NCBI GenBank assembly: GCA_902801325.1
Contig: CADCHQ010000013.1
Coordinates: forward strand, 1 to 64,000
Reading direction: 5' to 3'
From: an uncultured Bacteroidales bacterium
Lineage (GTDB): Bacteria; Bacteroidota; Bacteroidia; Bacteroidales; Bacteroidaceae
Length of the DNA stretch: 64,000 bases
The first letter of the stretch is position 1. The number at the start of each line of letters is the position of its first letter. Position numbers and translations under genes: made by a program. Shown here piece by piece: positions 38,421-48,399 of this stretch. The notes under the pieces are model-generated. The model saw only the letters and a program-made list of their open reading frames with translations. It had not been told where the DNA came from and searched no databases.

Positions 38421-41400
38421 TACTTCTTCACTTCTTCAATCCATTTCCTTGCATTGACGAAGGCCTCTATCCAAGGCGTTACCTCGTCCATACGATGCTG
38501 GGCAGGATACCATCCACATTGCCATGGGAAGATAGCACGCTCCAAGTGGGGCATCATAGCCAGATGACGTCCGTTAGCCGAACAGATACCTGCTACTGCA
38601 TAGTCGCTGTCGTTGGGATTGCCGGGATATGCAGAATAGTTGTACTTAGCCACGATGTTGTAGTCCTCTTCCTTGCCGGGCAACGAGAACTTGCCTTCTC
38701 CATGAGCCACCCAGATACCCAAGCGCTGACCACTGAGCGAACCCAGCATAATGCTCTTGTTCTGAGGAATGGCAAGGGAGAGGTAGGCCGACTCAAACTT
38801 ATGGCTGGTATTGTGCAACATCTTTGCTTTTGGTGAATCTACGAGATCTAATTCCACCATGAGCTGACAACCGTTGCAGATACCAAGCGAGAGGGTGTCG
38901 GGGCGAGCAAAATATCGGTCAAGTGTTTCCTTAGCCTTGGGATTATAGAGGAAAGCACCTGCCCATCCCTTGGCAGAACCAAGGACGTCGGAGTTTGAGA
39001 ATCCACCGCAGAAGACGATAAGGTTCACATCGTCGAGAGTCTCACGTCCACTAACCAGGTCCGTCATCATGACATCCTTCACATCGAAGCCTGCAAGATA
39101 CATTGAATAAGCCATCTCGCGTTCGCCATTGGTGCCTTTCTCGCGAATGATGGCGGCACGAATGCCAGTTGGCTTCCTTCGGTCTGGATTAAGTCCATAT
39201 TGCGAAAGGCGTCCGGTGAACTTCGGACCGAACTGTATCTCTACGGGTTGATGCTTATAGTTCTTAAAGCGTTCATCGGCCTGTCCGTTCATGCTCTGCT
39301 TGCGATCCAGAAGCATCGAAGGACGATACCAAACATCTCGCAAGGCATCTATGTCGAGTGTTTCCTCAAATTCGCCTTTACGCAAACGCAGTGTACGTTC
39401 ACGGCAAGGCACACCAATATAGATGAAGCCAACCCCCAACTCATCCATGAGTTTCTTAAACTCGGTTTCGTGAGAAGTGGCAACTTGTACAACGACACCT
39501 GGGTTCTCGGCAAAGAGTATCTTGATAAGATCTTCCTCCACAAAGTTGTTCAGGTTTATCTTCAAACCACCTTGTGTGTTTGCAAAGCACATCTCGAGTA
39601 ACGTCGTGATAAGTCCGCCGGCAGAGATGTCGTGACCTGCCAGAATCAAGCCCTTGCGAATACATTCTTGTATAGCCTCAAAGGCATCACGGAAATATTC
39701 GGCATTGGTTACCGTAGGAACATCGCTTCCTACGAAACCTTGACTTTGTGCATAGGCACTTCCGCCAAGTCTCAACTGGTCGAAGGAGAAATCGATGTGA
39801 TACAGAGCACTCTTGGGTTCGTCGGCCAATACAGGGCTTACCACCTTGCGAATGTCGGAAACCTGTCCGCCAGAGCTAACGATAACGGTACCTGGGGCAA
39901 TTATCTTAGAACCATCGGGATACTTCTGACTCATGGAAAGGCTATCCTTACCCGTGGGAACATTGATTTCTAACTGGCAGCAGAAGTCGCTAAGTGCCTC
40001 GACTGCTTCGTAAAGACGTGCATCCTCACCCTTCTGCGAACGGCAAGGCCACATCCAGTTGGCACTCAGACTTACGCTATCGAGTCCCTCCACTAATGGT
40101 GCCCATACAATATTGGTAAGGCTTTCTGCTACTGACAAGACACTGCCAGCGGCGGGATTTGCGAGTCCTGCCTGAGGTGCATGGCCAAGTGCCGTAGCAA
40201 TACCTTTTCGTCCACGATAGTCCAGGGCAACCACACCACAATCGCTCAAAGGCAATTGCAGAGGACCTTGACACTGTTGGCGTGCAACCTTACCCGTTAC
40301 GGAGCGGTCCACCTTATTCGTAAGCCAATCCTTGCAAGCAACAGCTTCAAGGGAAAGGACTTTCTCCAATTGGGAATTAATAGTCGAGCAGGAAGCATTG
40401 CCGGTGCTTACATCTTTATATTTACGTTCCACTGTCTCGTCAACCATAACGGTTTTGGGCGAGTGTCCGAACATCTGTGCCACATCGAGGTCGAAGGGGC
40501 GTACGCCATCGCCTTGTTCAAAGGCAAAGTGTGCATCGCCAGTGGTTTCTCCCACTACATACATCGGAGCTCGTTCGCGTTCTGCTATCTTTCGTACATG
40601 TTCGAGATGCTCCTCTTGAATGAGAAGGCCCATGCGTTCCTGACTCTCGTTGGCAATGATTTCCTTCGAAGATAGGGTGGGGTCGCCAATAGGCAATTGT
40701 GTCATGTCGATAAGACCGCCACACTCTTCTACAAGTTCTGAAAGGCAGTTGACGTGACCTGCCGATCCGTGATCATGAATACTTACGACAGGGTTTACTT
40801 CCTCTTCGCACAAAGCACGCACGAGATTGTTGGCACGCTTCTGCATCTCAGGATTTGCACGCTGAACAGCATTCAGTTCAATGCCACTGCTATAGCGACC
40901 CGTGTCAACACTTGATACGGAACCACCACCTAATCCGATGCGGTAATTGTCACCACCAACAACGACAATCTTGTTTCCCTTCTTTGGCGTACCTTTCAGG
41001 CAATCGCGTTTCGTGCCGTAGCCCACACCGCCGGCAAGCATGATAACCTTGTCGTAACCATACTGTTCGCCATTCTCCTGATGCTCGAAGGTGAGTACAG
41101 AACCGCAGATGAGGGGCTGTCCGAACTTGTTTCCGAAATCACTTGCTCCATTTGAAGCCTTGATGAGGATCTGTTCGGGTGTTTGGTAAAGCCACTTACG
41201 AACGGGGAGCAGACGTTCCCATTCACGTTCTTCCTCAGTGTTGCGGGGATAGCTGGTCATGTACACTGCCGTTCCTGCAATAGGCCACGAACCCGTTCCG
41301 CCTCCCATTCGGTCTCGAATCTCACCGCCTGTTCCCGTGGAAGCACCATTGAAGGGTTCTACTGTAGTGGGGAAGTTATGGGTTTCGGCTTTCAGGCTAA

Positions 41401-42127
41401 TCACACTCTCAATATCGCGGATGATAAAGTAGTCGCTTGTGGAATGGTCCTTGGGCGCAAATTGCTCTACGACGGGACCTTCGGCAAAGGCTACATTATC
41501 CTTATAGGCCGAGATAATGTGATGGGGATTCTCCTGAGTCGTGCGCTTTATCATCTGGAAGAGACTGCTTTCCATCTCTTTTCCGTCGATAATGAAGGTT
41601 CCACCAAATATCTTATGACGGCAATGCTCTGAATTGATCTGTGCAAAGCCAAAGACTTCACTATCGGTTAGCTTACGCCCAAGTTGCTTCTCGACATTAT
41701 GCAAGTAATCTATTTCCTCAGGACTCAAGGCAAGGCCTTCTTCCTCGTTGTATGCTTCCAAGTCGTCGATGAGACGGATGGGGGCAGGCTTAACGTTGAT
41801 GGTAAAGATGTCTTGGTTGAGGCCCTTGTAAAGGCGCTGCAACATAGGGTCGTGCGGAGCATTCTCGTCCTTAGCGGGGAAATACTCTTCTATGCGAGAT
41901 ATCCCCTGGATGTTCATGTTCTGGGTAATCTCCACTGCATTGGTACTCCAGGGAGTTACCATTTCGCGACGAGGGCCTATGTAGAAGCCTTCCAACTCTT
42001 GTTTGTCGAGTAGTTCTGCCTTGCCATAAAGCCAGCAGAGCTTTTGTATATCCTCATCGCTGAGATGCTTCTCGCATTCCGTTGCGATGATAGTTCCTTG
42101 AGGTGTCTTGAAAAATAGAATAATCAT
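38420..42127 (-). CDS. purL: Phosphoribosylformylglycinamidine synthase (large, fused type)
   Basis: 1235 residues, the fused PurL+PurQ form. It converts FGAR, ATP and glutamine to FGAM in purine synthesis. GFAQINSEHCRHKIFGG, KAETHNFPTTVEPFNGASTG and GDPTLSSKEIIANESQERMG mark the ATP-grasp-like synthetase halves. The C-terminal glutaminase carries the nucleophile Cys in LGICNGCQLM and His in WVAHGEGKF. The coding frame ends directly at a palindromic repeat element. Its 5' end lies 8 bp behind the DUF5723 gene, so glk, DUF5723 and purL are probably co-transcribed. Confidence 0.97.
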   Translation of the reverse strand: MIILFFKTPQGTIIATECEKHLSDEDIQKLCWLYGKAELLDKQELEGFYIGPRREMVTPWSTNAVEITQNMNIQGISRIEEYFPAKDENAPHDPMLQRLYKGLNQDIFTINVKPAPIRLIDDLEAYNEEEGLALSPEEIDYLHNVEKQLGRKLTDSEVFGFAQINSEHCRHKIFGGTFIIDGKEMESSLFQMIKRTTQENPHHIISAYKDNVAFAEGPVVEQFAPKDHSTSDYFIIRDIESVISLKAETHNFPTTVEPFNGASTGTGGEIRDRMGGGTGSWPIAGTAVYMTSYPRNTEEEREWERLLPVRKWLYQTPEQILIKASNGASDFGNKFGQPLICGSVLTFEHQENGEQYGYDKVIMLAGGVGYGTKRDCLKGTPKKGNKIVVVGGDNYRIGLGGGSVSSVDTGRYSSGIELNAVQRANPEMQKRANNLVRALCEEEVNPVVSIHDHGSAGHVNCLSELVEECGGLIDMTQLPIGDPTLSSKEIIANESQERMGLLIQEEHLEHVRKIAERERAPMYVVGETTGDAHFAFEQGDGVRPFDLDVAQMFGHSPKTVMVDETVERKYKDVSTGNASCSTINSQLEKVLSLEAVACKDWLTNKVDRSVTGKVARQQCQGPLQLPLSDCGVVALDYRGRKGIATALGHAPQAGLANPAAGSVLSVAESLTNIVWAPLVEGLDSVSLSANWMWPCRSQKGEDARLYEAVEALSDFCCQLEINVPTGKDSLSMSQKYPDGSKIIAPGTVIVSSGGQVSDIRKVVSPVLADEPKSALYHIDFSFDQLRLGGSAYAQSQGFVGSDVPTVTNAEYFRDAFEAIQECIRKGLILAGHDISAGGLITTLLEMCFANTQGGLKINLNNFVEEDLIKILFAENPGVVVQVATSHETEFKKLMDELGVGFIYIGVPCRERTLRLRKGEFEETLDIDALRDVWYRPSMLLDRKQSMNGQADERFKNYKHQPVEIQFGPKFTGRLSQYGLNPDRRKPTGIRAAIIREKGTNGEREMAYSMYLAGFDVKDVMMTDLVSGRETLDDVNLIVFCGGFSNSDVLGSAKGWAGAFLYNPKAKETLDRYFARPDTLSLGICNGCQLMVELDLVDSPKAKMLHNTSHKFESAYLSLAIPQNKSIMLGSLSGQRLGIWVAHGEGKFSLPGKEEDYNIVAKYNYSAYPGNPNDSDYAVAGICSANGRHLAMMPHLERAIFPWQCGWYPAQHRMDEVTPWIEAFVNARKWIEEVKK

Positions 42128-42135
42128 GCTTATAA

Positions 42136-43587
42136 TTACATTTTGCTTTTTCCGATGGGGAAGTTTATACCAAAGGTGAAGTCAGCATTGTTCTTTTGGG
42201 GAATGCCTTTCTTGGAGAATTTTCCAAGCATGTGGTCCATACCGAAAAAGAGGTTGAAACCACGGGGATGGACATTGATGACACCACCCACACTGGCACC
42301 CAATGTTCCAACAGCGCCGCTGAGTGCAATCTCAAAGGCTTTAGCAGGTGAAAGGGTAACGGAGAGGCGCTCTTCGTTCCAGGAGTATTTTCCTTGCATT
42401 CGCGTTGTAGAAAGGAGTCCGAAGCTCAGTTTGTCATAGGAGGGCAGGGCATACTCAACACCAATGTTAAGTGTAGCTCCTATAGCATGGACTTTACTTA
42501 CCGTTTTCTCGGCTTCTAGTGGATAGAGGTCTTCAAGTCGAGTTCCCACGTCATCCCATTCCTCTTCTTCCCAGTCACTCCAATCGCTATCAGAGATGGT
42601 AGCTTCGTCGAATCCTCGGAAAACGAAACTTTCACCGTGGTTCGATGCTGTAAGGGTGTTCTTCCATTTGATGAAACCTAAGTCGAGCAGGGCAGCCGAG
42701 ATCTTTAATCCTTTTACGAGTCCTTGCTTGCCTAAATCCCACTCTGCACCAAGGTCGAAAGCCACACCTCCACCTCCTACACCTGGGTCATCAAGGTCCA
42801 AGTTCCCAAAGTCAACTTGTTCGTAGGTAGGCTTTTCCTTAGGATGTTGCTCCATGTATTGAGGTGAATGTCGCTTTGTTTCAGTTTCTCCCCAAGTGAG
42901 TCCCTTCATACTTGTCTCCACGCTGGCATCTACAGTGGCAGTCCATCGGTTTCTGCCAGTGTTCTCAAGTTGCAGTCTGTTACCATTGGCCTCGGCTCTG
43001 GCTGCACCTAAAAGGATTTTCATCTTTCCTCCCACGCGCCAAGCTTTGCCTACTTCGTGGCTATGTCCGAATCCCATTTCTACCCAACCTTGAGCCTGTG
43101 CATAGAAATCTTTGACATCGTAGTCTTGATTTTGCAGGTTCTTCATTACGTCGAATAGTTCGTAGGGCGCCTTCAATCCAGCATTCAAGCGGGTGCTTAA
43201 ATTAAAGGTATTGTAACCTTTGAAAGCACGGAATCCAAAGCTCAAGAGTTCAATCCGACTATCGAAGAGGAACTTGTTATTCTTCTGGAAGTTGCTCATT
43301 ACCTCTTTGACATCCAGATGGGGATTAAGAAACGAAGTTACGCCATCCCCGTTGGGATTGGTGTAAATAACATCTTGTATGCCCAGATTTCCTCGTGTTC
43401 CCATAGTTATGTTTCCTAGGGCAGGGAATGAAAAATAGCCCTTACGGTCGTAGTCCTTTGCTGGATTCATTTCATGTCCATACGCAAATCCATCGAGGAA
43501 ATATGCACCATTCAGGTTTTGGGCTATGGCAGTATTACTTGCAATGAAACAAGCCAATGCAAGAAAGTATCGAAGACTTTTTCCCAT
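42136..43587 (-). CDS. DUF5723-family outer-membrane protein
   Basis: 483 residues with an SpI signal peptide (FLALACFIASNTAIAQ). The mature protein consists of alternating strands with aromatic ends (FRAFKGYNTFNLSTRLNAGL, KLSFGLLSTTRMQGKYSW) and ends DFTFGINFPIGKSKM, consistent with an outer-membrane beta-barrel of the Bacteroidetes DUF5723 type. An acidic Asp/Glu/Trp-rich loop (SDSDWSDWEEEEWDDVG) is notable and may be surface-exposed or bind cations. The function is unknown. It lies between a glucokinase and purL on the same strand. Confidence 0.85.
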   Translation of the reverse strand: MGKSLRYFLALACFIASNTAIAQNLNGAYFLDGFAYGHEMNPAKDYDRKGYFSFPALGNITMGTRGNLGIQDVIYTNPNGDGVTSFLNPHLDVKEVMSNFQKNNKFLFDSRIELLSFGFRAFKGYNTFNLSTRLNAGLKAPYELFDVMKNLQNQDYDVKDFYAQAQGWVEMGFGHSHEVGKAWRVGGKMKILLGAARAEANGNRLQLENTGRNRWTATVDASVETSMKGLTWGETETKRHSPQYMEQHPKEKPTYEQVDFGNLDLDDPGVGGGGVAFDLGAEWDLGKQGLVKGLKISAALLDLGFIKWKNTLTASNHGESFVFRGFDEATISDSDWSDWEEEEWDDVGTRLEDLYPLEAEKTVSKVHAIGATLNIGVEYALPSYDKLSFGLLSTTRMQGKYSWNEERLSVTLSPAKAFEIALSGAVGTLGASVGGVINVHPRGFNLFFGMDHMLGKFSKKGIPQKNNADFTFGINFPIGKSKM

Positions 43588-43623
43588 GTTTCCGATGATA
43601 ATATGAAGATGTGTTAGTAATGT

Positions 43624-44613
43624 CTATACAATGCCTCTTTCCATTGCGATTTCCCATCCCAGGGCACTTGCTCCGAGGACAGCTGCCTTGGCGTCGTCGA
43701 GCTGGCTTACCAGCATCTTTGCCTTGCCACGATAGATTTTCAGCACTGTCTCATCGTAAGCTCGCTTGATGGGTTCCATGATGAGGTCTCCGGCTTTCGT
43801 GAGACCGCCAAAGAAGATGAAGGCTTCAGGACTGTTGAAAGCAGCAAAGTTGGCACATGCCTCGCCCAGCAGGCGACCTGTGAACTCGAATATCTCCTTT
43901 GCCACCTCATCGCCTTTTGCAGCGGCAATGCTCACATCCTTACTCTCGATTTCGTCCAGAGGAATGTCGCGGAGCAGGGTGGGGCGGTCTGTCTTGCTGA
44001 TGATCTCTCGTGCAGTACGTGCAACACCGGTAGCCGAGCAGTATGCTTCGAGGCATCCCTTGCGTCCGCAACCACATTCACGACCATTTTTCTCTACGAT
44101 GACGTGTCCCAGTTCACCTGCCATACCATCGCATCCGTAAACCATCTGTCCGTTGACAACGATACCGCTACCTACACCCGTACCCAGGGTAATCATGATG
44201 AAGTTCTTCATACCCTTTGCGGCGCCATAGATCATTTCACCGATAGCAGCGGCGTTGGCGTCGTTAGTCATAGCTACGGGGAGTCCCAGAGCCAGACCAA
44301 ACATCTTTGCCAAAGGCACTACGTCGCGTCCCCAAGGAAGGTTGGGAGCAAACTCGATGCAACCCGTGTAGTAGTTTCCGTTGGGAGCACCGATACCCAT
44401 TGCACGAATCTTCTCGATACCGCCTACCTGGTCGATGATCTTGCGAAGTTCCACGACGCAATCGTCCACATACTGCTGGGCGTTGTCGTTGTGGCCTTTG
44501 GTTTTCACTGAGGTTTGTGCTACGACGTTGGCATCAGCGTCAACGATGCCAAACACGGAATTGGTGCCTCCAAGATCGAGACCAATTACGTAAGGTTTTT
44601 CGGATTGTGACAT
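43624..44613 (-). CDS. ROK-family glucokinase / sugar kinase
   Basis: 329 residues from ATG 44613 (MSQSEKPYVIG). GLDLGGTNSVFG is the phosphate-binding motif. NDANAAAIGE carries the catalytic Asp. GELGHVIVE gives the His of the ROK signature, and CGCGRKGCLEAY the three Cys that bind structural zinc. Glucose is the likely substrate, but ROK kinases for other hexoses cannot be excluded. A promoter is seen at 44658-44687. Confidence 0.93.
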   Translation of the reverse strand: MSQSEKPYVIGLDLGGTNSVFGIVDADANVVAQTSVKTKGHNDNAQQYVDDCVVELRKIIDQVGGIEKIRAMGIGAPNGNYYTGCIEFAPNLPWGRDVVPLAKMFGLALGLPVAMTNDANAAAIGEMIYGAAKGMKNFIMITLGTGVGSGIVVNGQMVYGCDGMAGELGHVIVEKNGRECGCGRKGCLEAYCSATGVARTAREIISKTDRPTLLRDIPLDEIESKDVSIAAAKGDEVAKEIFEFTGRLLGEACANFAAFNSPEAFIFFGGLTKAGDLIMEPIKRAYDETVLKIYRGKAKMLVSQLDDAKAAVLGASALGWEIAMERGIV

Positions 44614-44657
44614 TGTATAAGGTTTTTGTGTTAATATGTTCAATTTGTAACGCTGTA

Positions 44658-44687
44658 CAAAGGTAATGCTTTTTGTCGAATAATCAA
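44658..44687 (-). promoter_or_regulatory. Glucokinase promoter
   Basis: Minus strand: TTG (44685-44687), 19 bp, TACCTTTG (44658-44665), about 45 bp from the ATG. It is divergent from the lysE promoter. Confidence 0.7.
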
Positions 44688-44771
44688 AGGGCAGTCAAAC
44701 AAATTATACAAGTTTTTCGTCTGCCGCAAATCCGCGCTTTTGGGCTTCTGTGGTAAGATGAGGGTAAAATG

Positions 44772-44802
44772 TTGCTCATTTGCCGATTTTTTCGTATCTT
44801 TG
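44772..44802 (+). promoter_or_regulatory. Promoter of the lysE-DUF4924 genes
   Basis: TTG (44772-44774), 20 bp, TATCTTTG (44795-44802). The first in-frame ATG is only 11 bp beyond the -7 box, so the mRNA is nearly leaderless. Confidence 0.7.
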
Positions 44803-44812
44803 CGCCCAGTTT

Positions 44813-45475
44813 ATGATGTGGATTCAACATGTAGATGCTATTGACCTTGTATTCAAGGGCATAATTATCGGAGTCGTTGCTTCGGCGCCGATGGGACCTG
44901 TCGGTGTCCTTACGGTACAGCGCACGCTGAACAAGGGGCGCTGGTACGGTTTTGTTACAGGAATCGGTGCTGCCTTGAGCGACATCATTTATGCACTTAT
45001 TACAGGACTGGGAATGAGTTTTGTGATGGATTTCGTGGAGCGTCCCCGCAACATGTACATCCTTCAGTTGGTGGGAGCAGTCATGCTTTTCGCCTTCGGA
45101 TGGGTTACCTACAAGTCGAATCCCACAAAGGCCATCCACCCCTCGAAGGGACAGCGAGGCACGCTTTGGCATAATGGTCTGACGGGTTTCTTGGTGACTC
45201 TGAGCAATCCGCTTATCGTATTCCTTTTCGTTGCCCTCTTTGCCCGGTTTGCCTTCATCGTACCCCGTCATCCACTCGAACAGGGGGTAGGTTATCTGGC
45301 CATCGTTGCCGGAGCCGTAGCATGGTGGTGGTGCCTAACCTATAGTATTAATAAGGTACGGAATCGCTTCGACATTCGTGGCATCTCATGGCTCAATCGC
45401 ACCATTGGTGTGGTAGTGATGGTGGTGTCGTTGATAGGATTTTATTTCACACTCAGAGGTAAAGCTTTATATTAA
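44813..45475 (+). CDS. LysE/RhtB-family exporter
   Basis: 220 residues from ATG 44813; the open frame upstream of this overlaps the promoter. There are about six membrane helices. IGVVASAPMGPVGVLTVQRT carries the LysE signature, followed by GFVTGIGAALSDIIYALIT. LysE proteins export amino acids or related compounds. The next gene starts immediately after the stop. Confidence 0.9.
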   Translation: MMWIQHVDAIDLVFKGIIIGVVASAPMGPVGVLTVQRTLNKGRWYGFVTGIGAALSDIIYALITGLGMSFVMDFVERPRNMYILQLVGAVMLFAFGWVTYKSNPTKAIHPSKGQRGTLWHNGLTGFLVTLSNPLIVFLFVALFARFAFIVPRHPLEQGVGYLAIVAGAVAWWWCLTYSINKVRNRFDIRGISWLNRTIGVVVMVVSLIGFYFTLRGKALY

Positions 45476-46018
45476 ATGAGAGTAGCCAAACAACTGATAG
45501 CCAGTAATGTATGTGAGTATCTGCTTTATATGTGGCAGATGGAAGACACGCTTCGTGCCTTCGGTTTGGATACGGACAGGATAGAGAAGGAATACGTCTC
45601 CCGCTTCCAGCTCTCCGACGCGGAGGCTCGCGAAGAAATGGAGTGGATCGAGAACCTAGTGAGGATGATGCGTGAGGAAGGTTGCACCGAGTCGGGACAC
45701 CTGCAGATGAACAAAGGCACCCTGTCGCTTCTCGTCGATTTGCACCAGCAGTTGCTCCACAGCCCCAAGCATCCTTTCTACTCGGCAGCATATTACAAGG
45801 CCTTGCCGTTCATTGTCGAATTGCGAGCCAAGAGTGGCAAGGAGGCGATGGGTGAACTCGAGACTTGTTTCAATTGCCTCTACGGGGTGATGATGCTCCG
45901 CCTGCAGGGTCGCGAGGTAAGTAGTGAGACACAGACCGCCCTTGCCGACATCTCCCATCTGCTGGCGTTGCTGGCCGATGCATACAAGAAGGACAAGAAC
46001 GGCGAACTGGAATTATAG
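45476..46018 (+). CDS. DUF4924-family conserved protein
   Basis: 180 residues, all-helical and soluble. MRVAKQLIASNVCEYLLYMW, HLQMNKGTLSLLVDLHQQLL and FYSAAYYKALPFIVELRAKS match the Bacteroidetes DUF4924 family, whose role is unknown. It is probably co-transcribed with lysE and followed 33 bp later by prfC. Confidence 0.88.
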   Translation: MRVAKQLIASNVCEYLLYMWQMEDTLRAFGLDTDRIEKEYVSRFQLSDAEAREEMEWIENLVRMMREEGCTESGHLQMNKGTLSLLVDLHQQLLHSPKHPFYSAAYYKALPFIVELRAKSGKEAMGELETCFNCLYGVMMLRLQGREVSSETQTALADISHLLALLADAYKKDKNGELEL

Positions 46019-46051
46019 ATTGAAAATTGATTATTGATTATTGAAAATTAG

Positions 46052-47620
46052 ATGAACGAAGAGATAACGAGAAGAAGGACATTTGCCATCATTTCGCACC
46101 CCGATGCGGGAAAGACGACGCTAACGGAAAAGCTGCTCCTCTTTGGAGGACAGATACAGGTGGCTGGTGCTGTGAAGAGTAACAAGATTAAGAAGACGGC
46201 AACCAGCGACTGGATGGAAATCGAGAAGCAGCGCGGTATCAGCGTCACCACCTCCGTCATGGAGTTCGATTACAACGGATACAAGGTAAACATCCTCGAC
46301 ACCCCGGGCCACCAGGACTTTGCAGAGGACACGTTCCGCACCCTCACAGCAGTCGACTCGTGCATTATCGTTGTAGATAGTGCCAAGGGTGTGGAGGCAC
46401 AGACCCGCAAACTGATGACGGTCTGCCGCATGCGTAAGACCCCTGTCATTGTCTTTGTCAACAAGATGGACCGTGAGGGAAAAGACCCCTTCGACCTGCT
46501 CGATGAGTTGGAGACAGAACTGCAGATTCGCGTCCGTCCGCTTTCGTGGCCCATCAATCAGGGGGCGAAGTTCAAGGGTGTCTACAACATCTACGAAGAG
46601 AACCTCAACCTGTTTACCCCCGAAAAGACGCGTGTGACGGAGAAGGTGGAGGTGAACATCGACGGCGAGGAACTGGAGGCACACGTCGGGGCGGATGACG
46701 CACAGAAGCTGCGCGACGACCTGGAACTGATAGGGGGCGTCTACGACGAGTTCTCCGTATCCGACTATCTCGAGGCTCGCACGGCACCCGTCTTCTTCGG
46801 ATCTGCCCTGAACAACTTCGGTGTGGAGGAACTGCTGAACTGCTTCGTAGAGATAGCCCCGTCGCCCCGTCCCACACAGGCCGAGGAACGCATGGTACAG
46901 CCCGACGAACCTAAGTTCACGGGTTTCATCTTCAAGATAACAGCCAACATCGACCCCAACCATCGTTCGTGCATCGCCTTCTGCAAGGTATGCTCTGGCA
47001 AGTTCGTCCGCAATGCTCCCTATCTGCATGTGCGACAGGGCAAGACGCTGCGCTTTAGCAGTCCTACGCAATTCATGGCGCAACGCAAGTCCACCATCGA
47101 CGAGGCTTGGCCCGGCGACATCATAGGTCTGCCTGACAACGGCACCTTCAAGATTGGCGACACCCTGACGGAAGGCGAGGTAATGCACTTCCGCGGCTTG
47201 CCTTCCTTCTCTCCCGAGATGTTCAAGTACATCGAGAATGCCGACCCGATGAAGACGAAGCAATTGCAGAAGGGCATCGAACAGTTGATGGACGAGGGTG
47301 TGGCACAGCTATTCGTCAACCAGTTCAATGGCAGGAAGATCATCGGAACCGTAGGTCAACTGCAGTTCGAGGTCATCCAGTACCGACTGGAAAACGAGTA
47401 TGGTGCCAAGTGCCGTTGGGAACCCCTCTCGCTGTATAAGGCTTGCTGGATAGAGAGTGACGACGATCAGGAGTTGGACGCTTTCAAGAAGCGCAAGTAC
47501 CAGTATATGGCATGCGACAGGGAGGGACGCGATGTCTTCCTTGCCGATTCCAACTACGTCTTGCAAATGGCTCAACAGGACTTCAAACATATCAAGTTCC
47601 ACTTTACGAGTGAATTTTAG
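46052..47620 (+). CDS. prfC: Peptide chain release factor 3
   Basis: 522 residues. It is the GTPase that recycles RF1/RF2 from the ribosome. G1 is [10 protein letters not shown]2 [10 protein letters not shown]3 DTPGHQDF and G4 NKMD. The RF3-specific C-terminal domain contains [20 protein letters not shown]. The TAG stop is followed directly by palindromic element copy 5 (GGGACCCACCCC). Confidence 0.96.
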   Translation: MNEEITRRRTFAIISHPDAGKTTLTEKLLLFGGQIQVAGAVKSNKIKKTATSDWMEIEKQRGISVTTSVMEFDYNGYKVNILDTPGHQDFAEDTFRTLTAVDSCIIVVDSAKGVEAQTRKLMTVCRMRKTPVIVFVNKMDREGKDPFDLLDELETELQIRVRPLSWPINQGAKFKGVYNIYEENLNLFTPEKTRVTEKVEVNIDGEELEAHVGADDAQKLRDDLELIGGVYDEFSVSDYLEARTAPVFFGSALNNFGVEELLNCFVEIAPSPRPTQAEERMVQPDEPKFTGFIFKITANIDPNHRSCIAFCKVCSGKFVRNAPYLHVRQGKTLRFSSPTQFMAQRKSTIDEAWPGDIIGLPDNGTFKIGDTLTEGEVMHFRGLPSFSPEMFKYIENADPMKTKQLQKGIEQLMDEGVAQLFVNQFNGRKIIGTVGQLQFEVIQYRLENEYGAKCRWEPLSLYKACWIESDDDQELDAFKKRKYQYMACDREGRDVFLADSNYVLQMAQQDFKHIKFHFTSEF

Positions 47621-47656
47621 GGGACCCACCCCCGGCCCCTCCCTTAAAGTGAGGGG
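47621..47656 (-). repeat. Palindromic element copy 5 (behind the prfC stop codon)
   Basis: GGGACCCACCCCC begins right after TAG, then CCCCTCCCTT (47636-47645) pairs imperfectly with AAAGTGAGGGG. The reverse complement aligns with copy 4 without the loop cassette, including the GGGTGGGTCC end. Confidence 0.8.
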
Positions 47657-47716
47657 GGATGTTTTGAGAGTCGAGAGTTTGTTTTAGTTATAGATAATAG
47701 TAAGGTTTATAATTCT

Positions 47717-47788
47717 CGCCCTTTCTTGCTCCGGCAACCTACGCAAGCGTCCTAAAGGCCGAGCGAAGGGAGAGTTAGAGAGGGTCCT
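47717..47788 (-). repeat. Palindromic element copy 6 with a nested loop cassette
   Basis: Short arms CCCTTT and AAGGGAG enclose the CTTGCTCCG...GAGCG cassette (47725-47765). The tail GAGAGGGTCC ends at about 47788. Over 48 bp the cassette region differs from 38352-38399 only in GGCAAC versus GACAAG. Confidence 0.8.
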
Positions 47789-47808
47789 TTAATTCTTAAT
47801 TTATTTAG

Positions 47809-48378
47809 ATGAACTGCGAAATAGATATAAAAAATGCCGTTGAGGTGCTGAGGCAGGGTGGCGTCATCCTGTATCCCACCGATACGATTTGGGGCATCGG
47901 ATGCGATGCACAGAACGAGGAAGCCGTGCGCCGGGTCTACGAAATCAAACAGCGCGAGGACTCCAAGGCGTTGATATGCCTCGTGGACTCTGCCAACCGC
48001 ATGCAGCGCTACTTCCGACAGGTTCCCGAGGTGGCGTGGGACCTCATAGAATATGCCGAACGTCCACTTACGCTGATACTCGACGATGCCGTCAATGTTG
48101 CCCCCAACCTCTTAGCCGCGGACGGGTCGCTGGGCATTCGTGTCACCAAGGAACAGTTCTCCCAGCAACTCTGCTATCGGTTCCAGCGTGCCCTCGTCTC
48201 CACCTCTGCCAATCTGAGCGGACAGCCTTCGCCCCGAAGCTTCTACGACATCCCGGAGGAGATAAAGTCGAAGGTCGACTACATCGTGCAGTTTGCCAGA
48301 GGGCGCAAGTCCGACGGACGTCCCTCCAGCATCATCAAACTTGCCAACGACGGTACGGTGACGGTGATTCGTAGGTAG
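47809..48378 (+). CDS. tsaC: L-threonylcarbamoyladenylate synthase (YrdC/Sua5 domain)
   Basis: 189 residues. It makes threonylcarbamoyl-AMP for t6A37 modification of ANN-decoding tRNAs. YPTDTIWGIGCDAQNEEAV holds the substrate loop; RPLTLILDD, RVTKEQFSQQL and VSTSANLSGQP follow in family order. There is no C-terminal Sua5 domain, so it is the short TsaC-type form. Confidence 0.93.
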   Translation: MNCEIDIKNAVEVLRQGGVILYPTDTIWGIGCDAQNEEAVRRVYEIKQREDSKALICLVDSANRMQRYFRQVPEVAWDLIEYAERPLTLILDDAVNVAPNLLAADGSLGIRVTKEQFSQQLCYRFQRALVSTSANLSGQPSPRSFYDIPEEIKSKVDYIVQFARGRKSDGRPSSIIKLANDGTVTVIRR

Positions 48379-48399
48379 TATAATAATAAATAAGGTATA

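Noticed and set aside
46121..47263. Antisense open frame of 380 codons over prfC
   Set aside because: Shadow frame; composition is His/Leu/Arg-rich with no domain, and the sense gene has all GTPase motifs.
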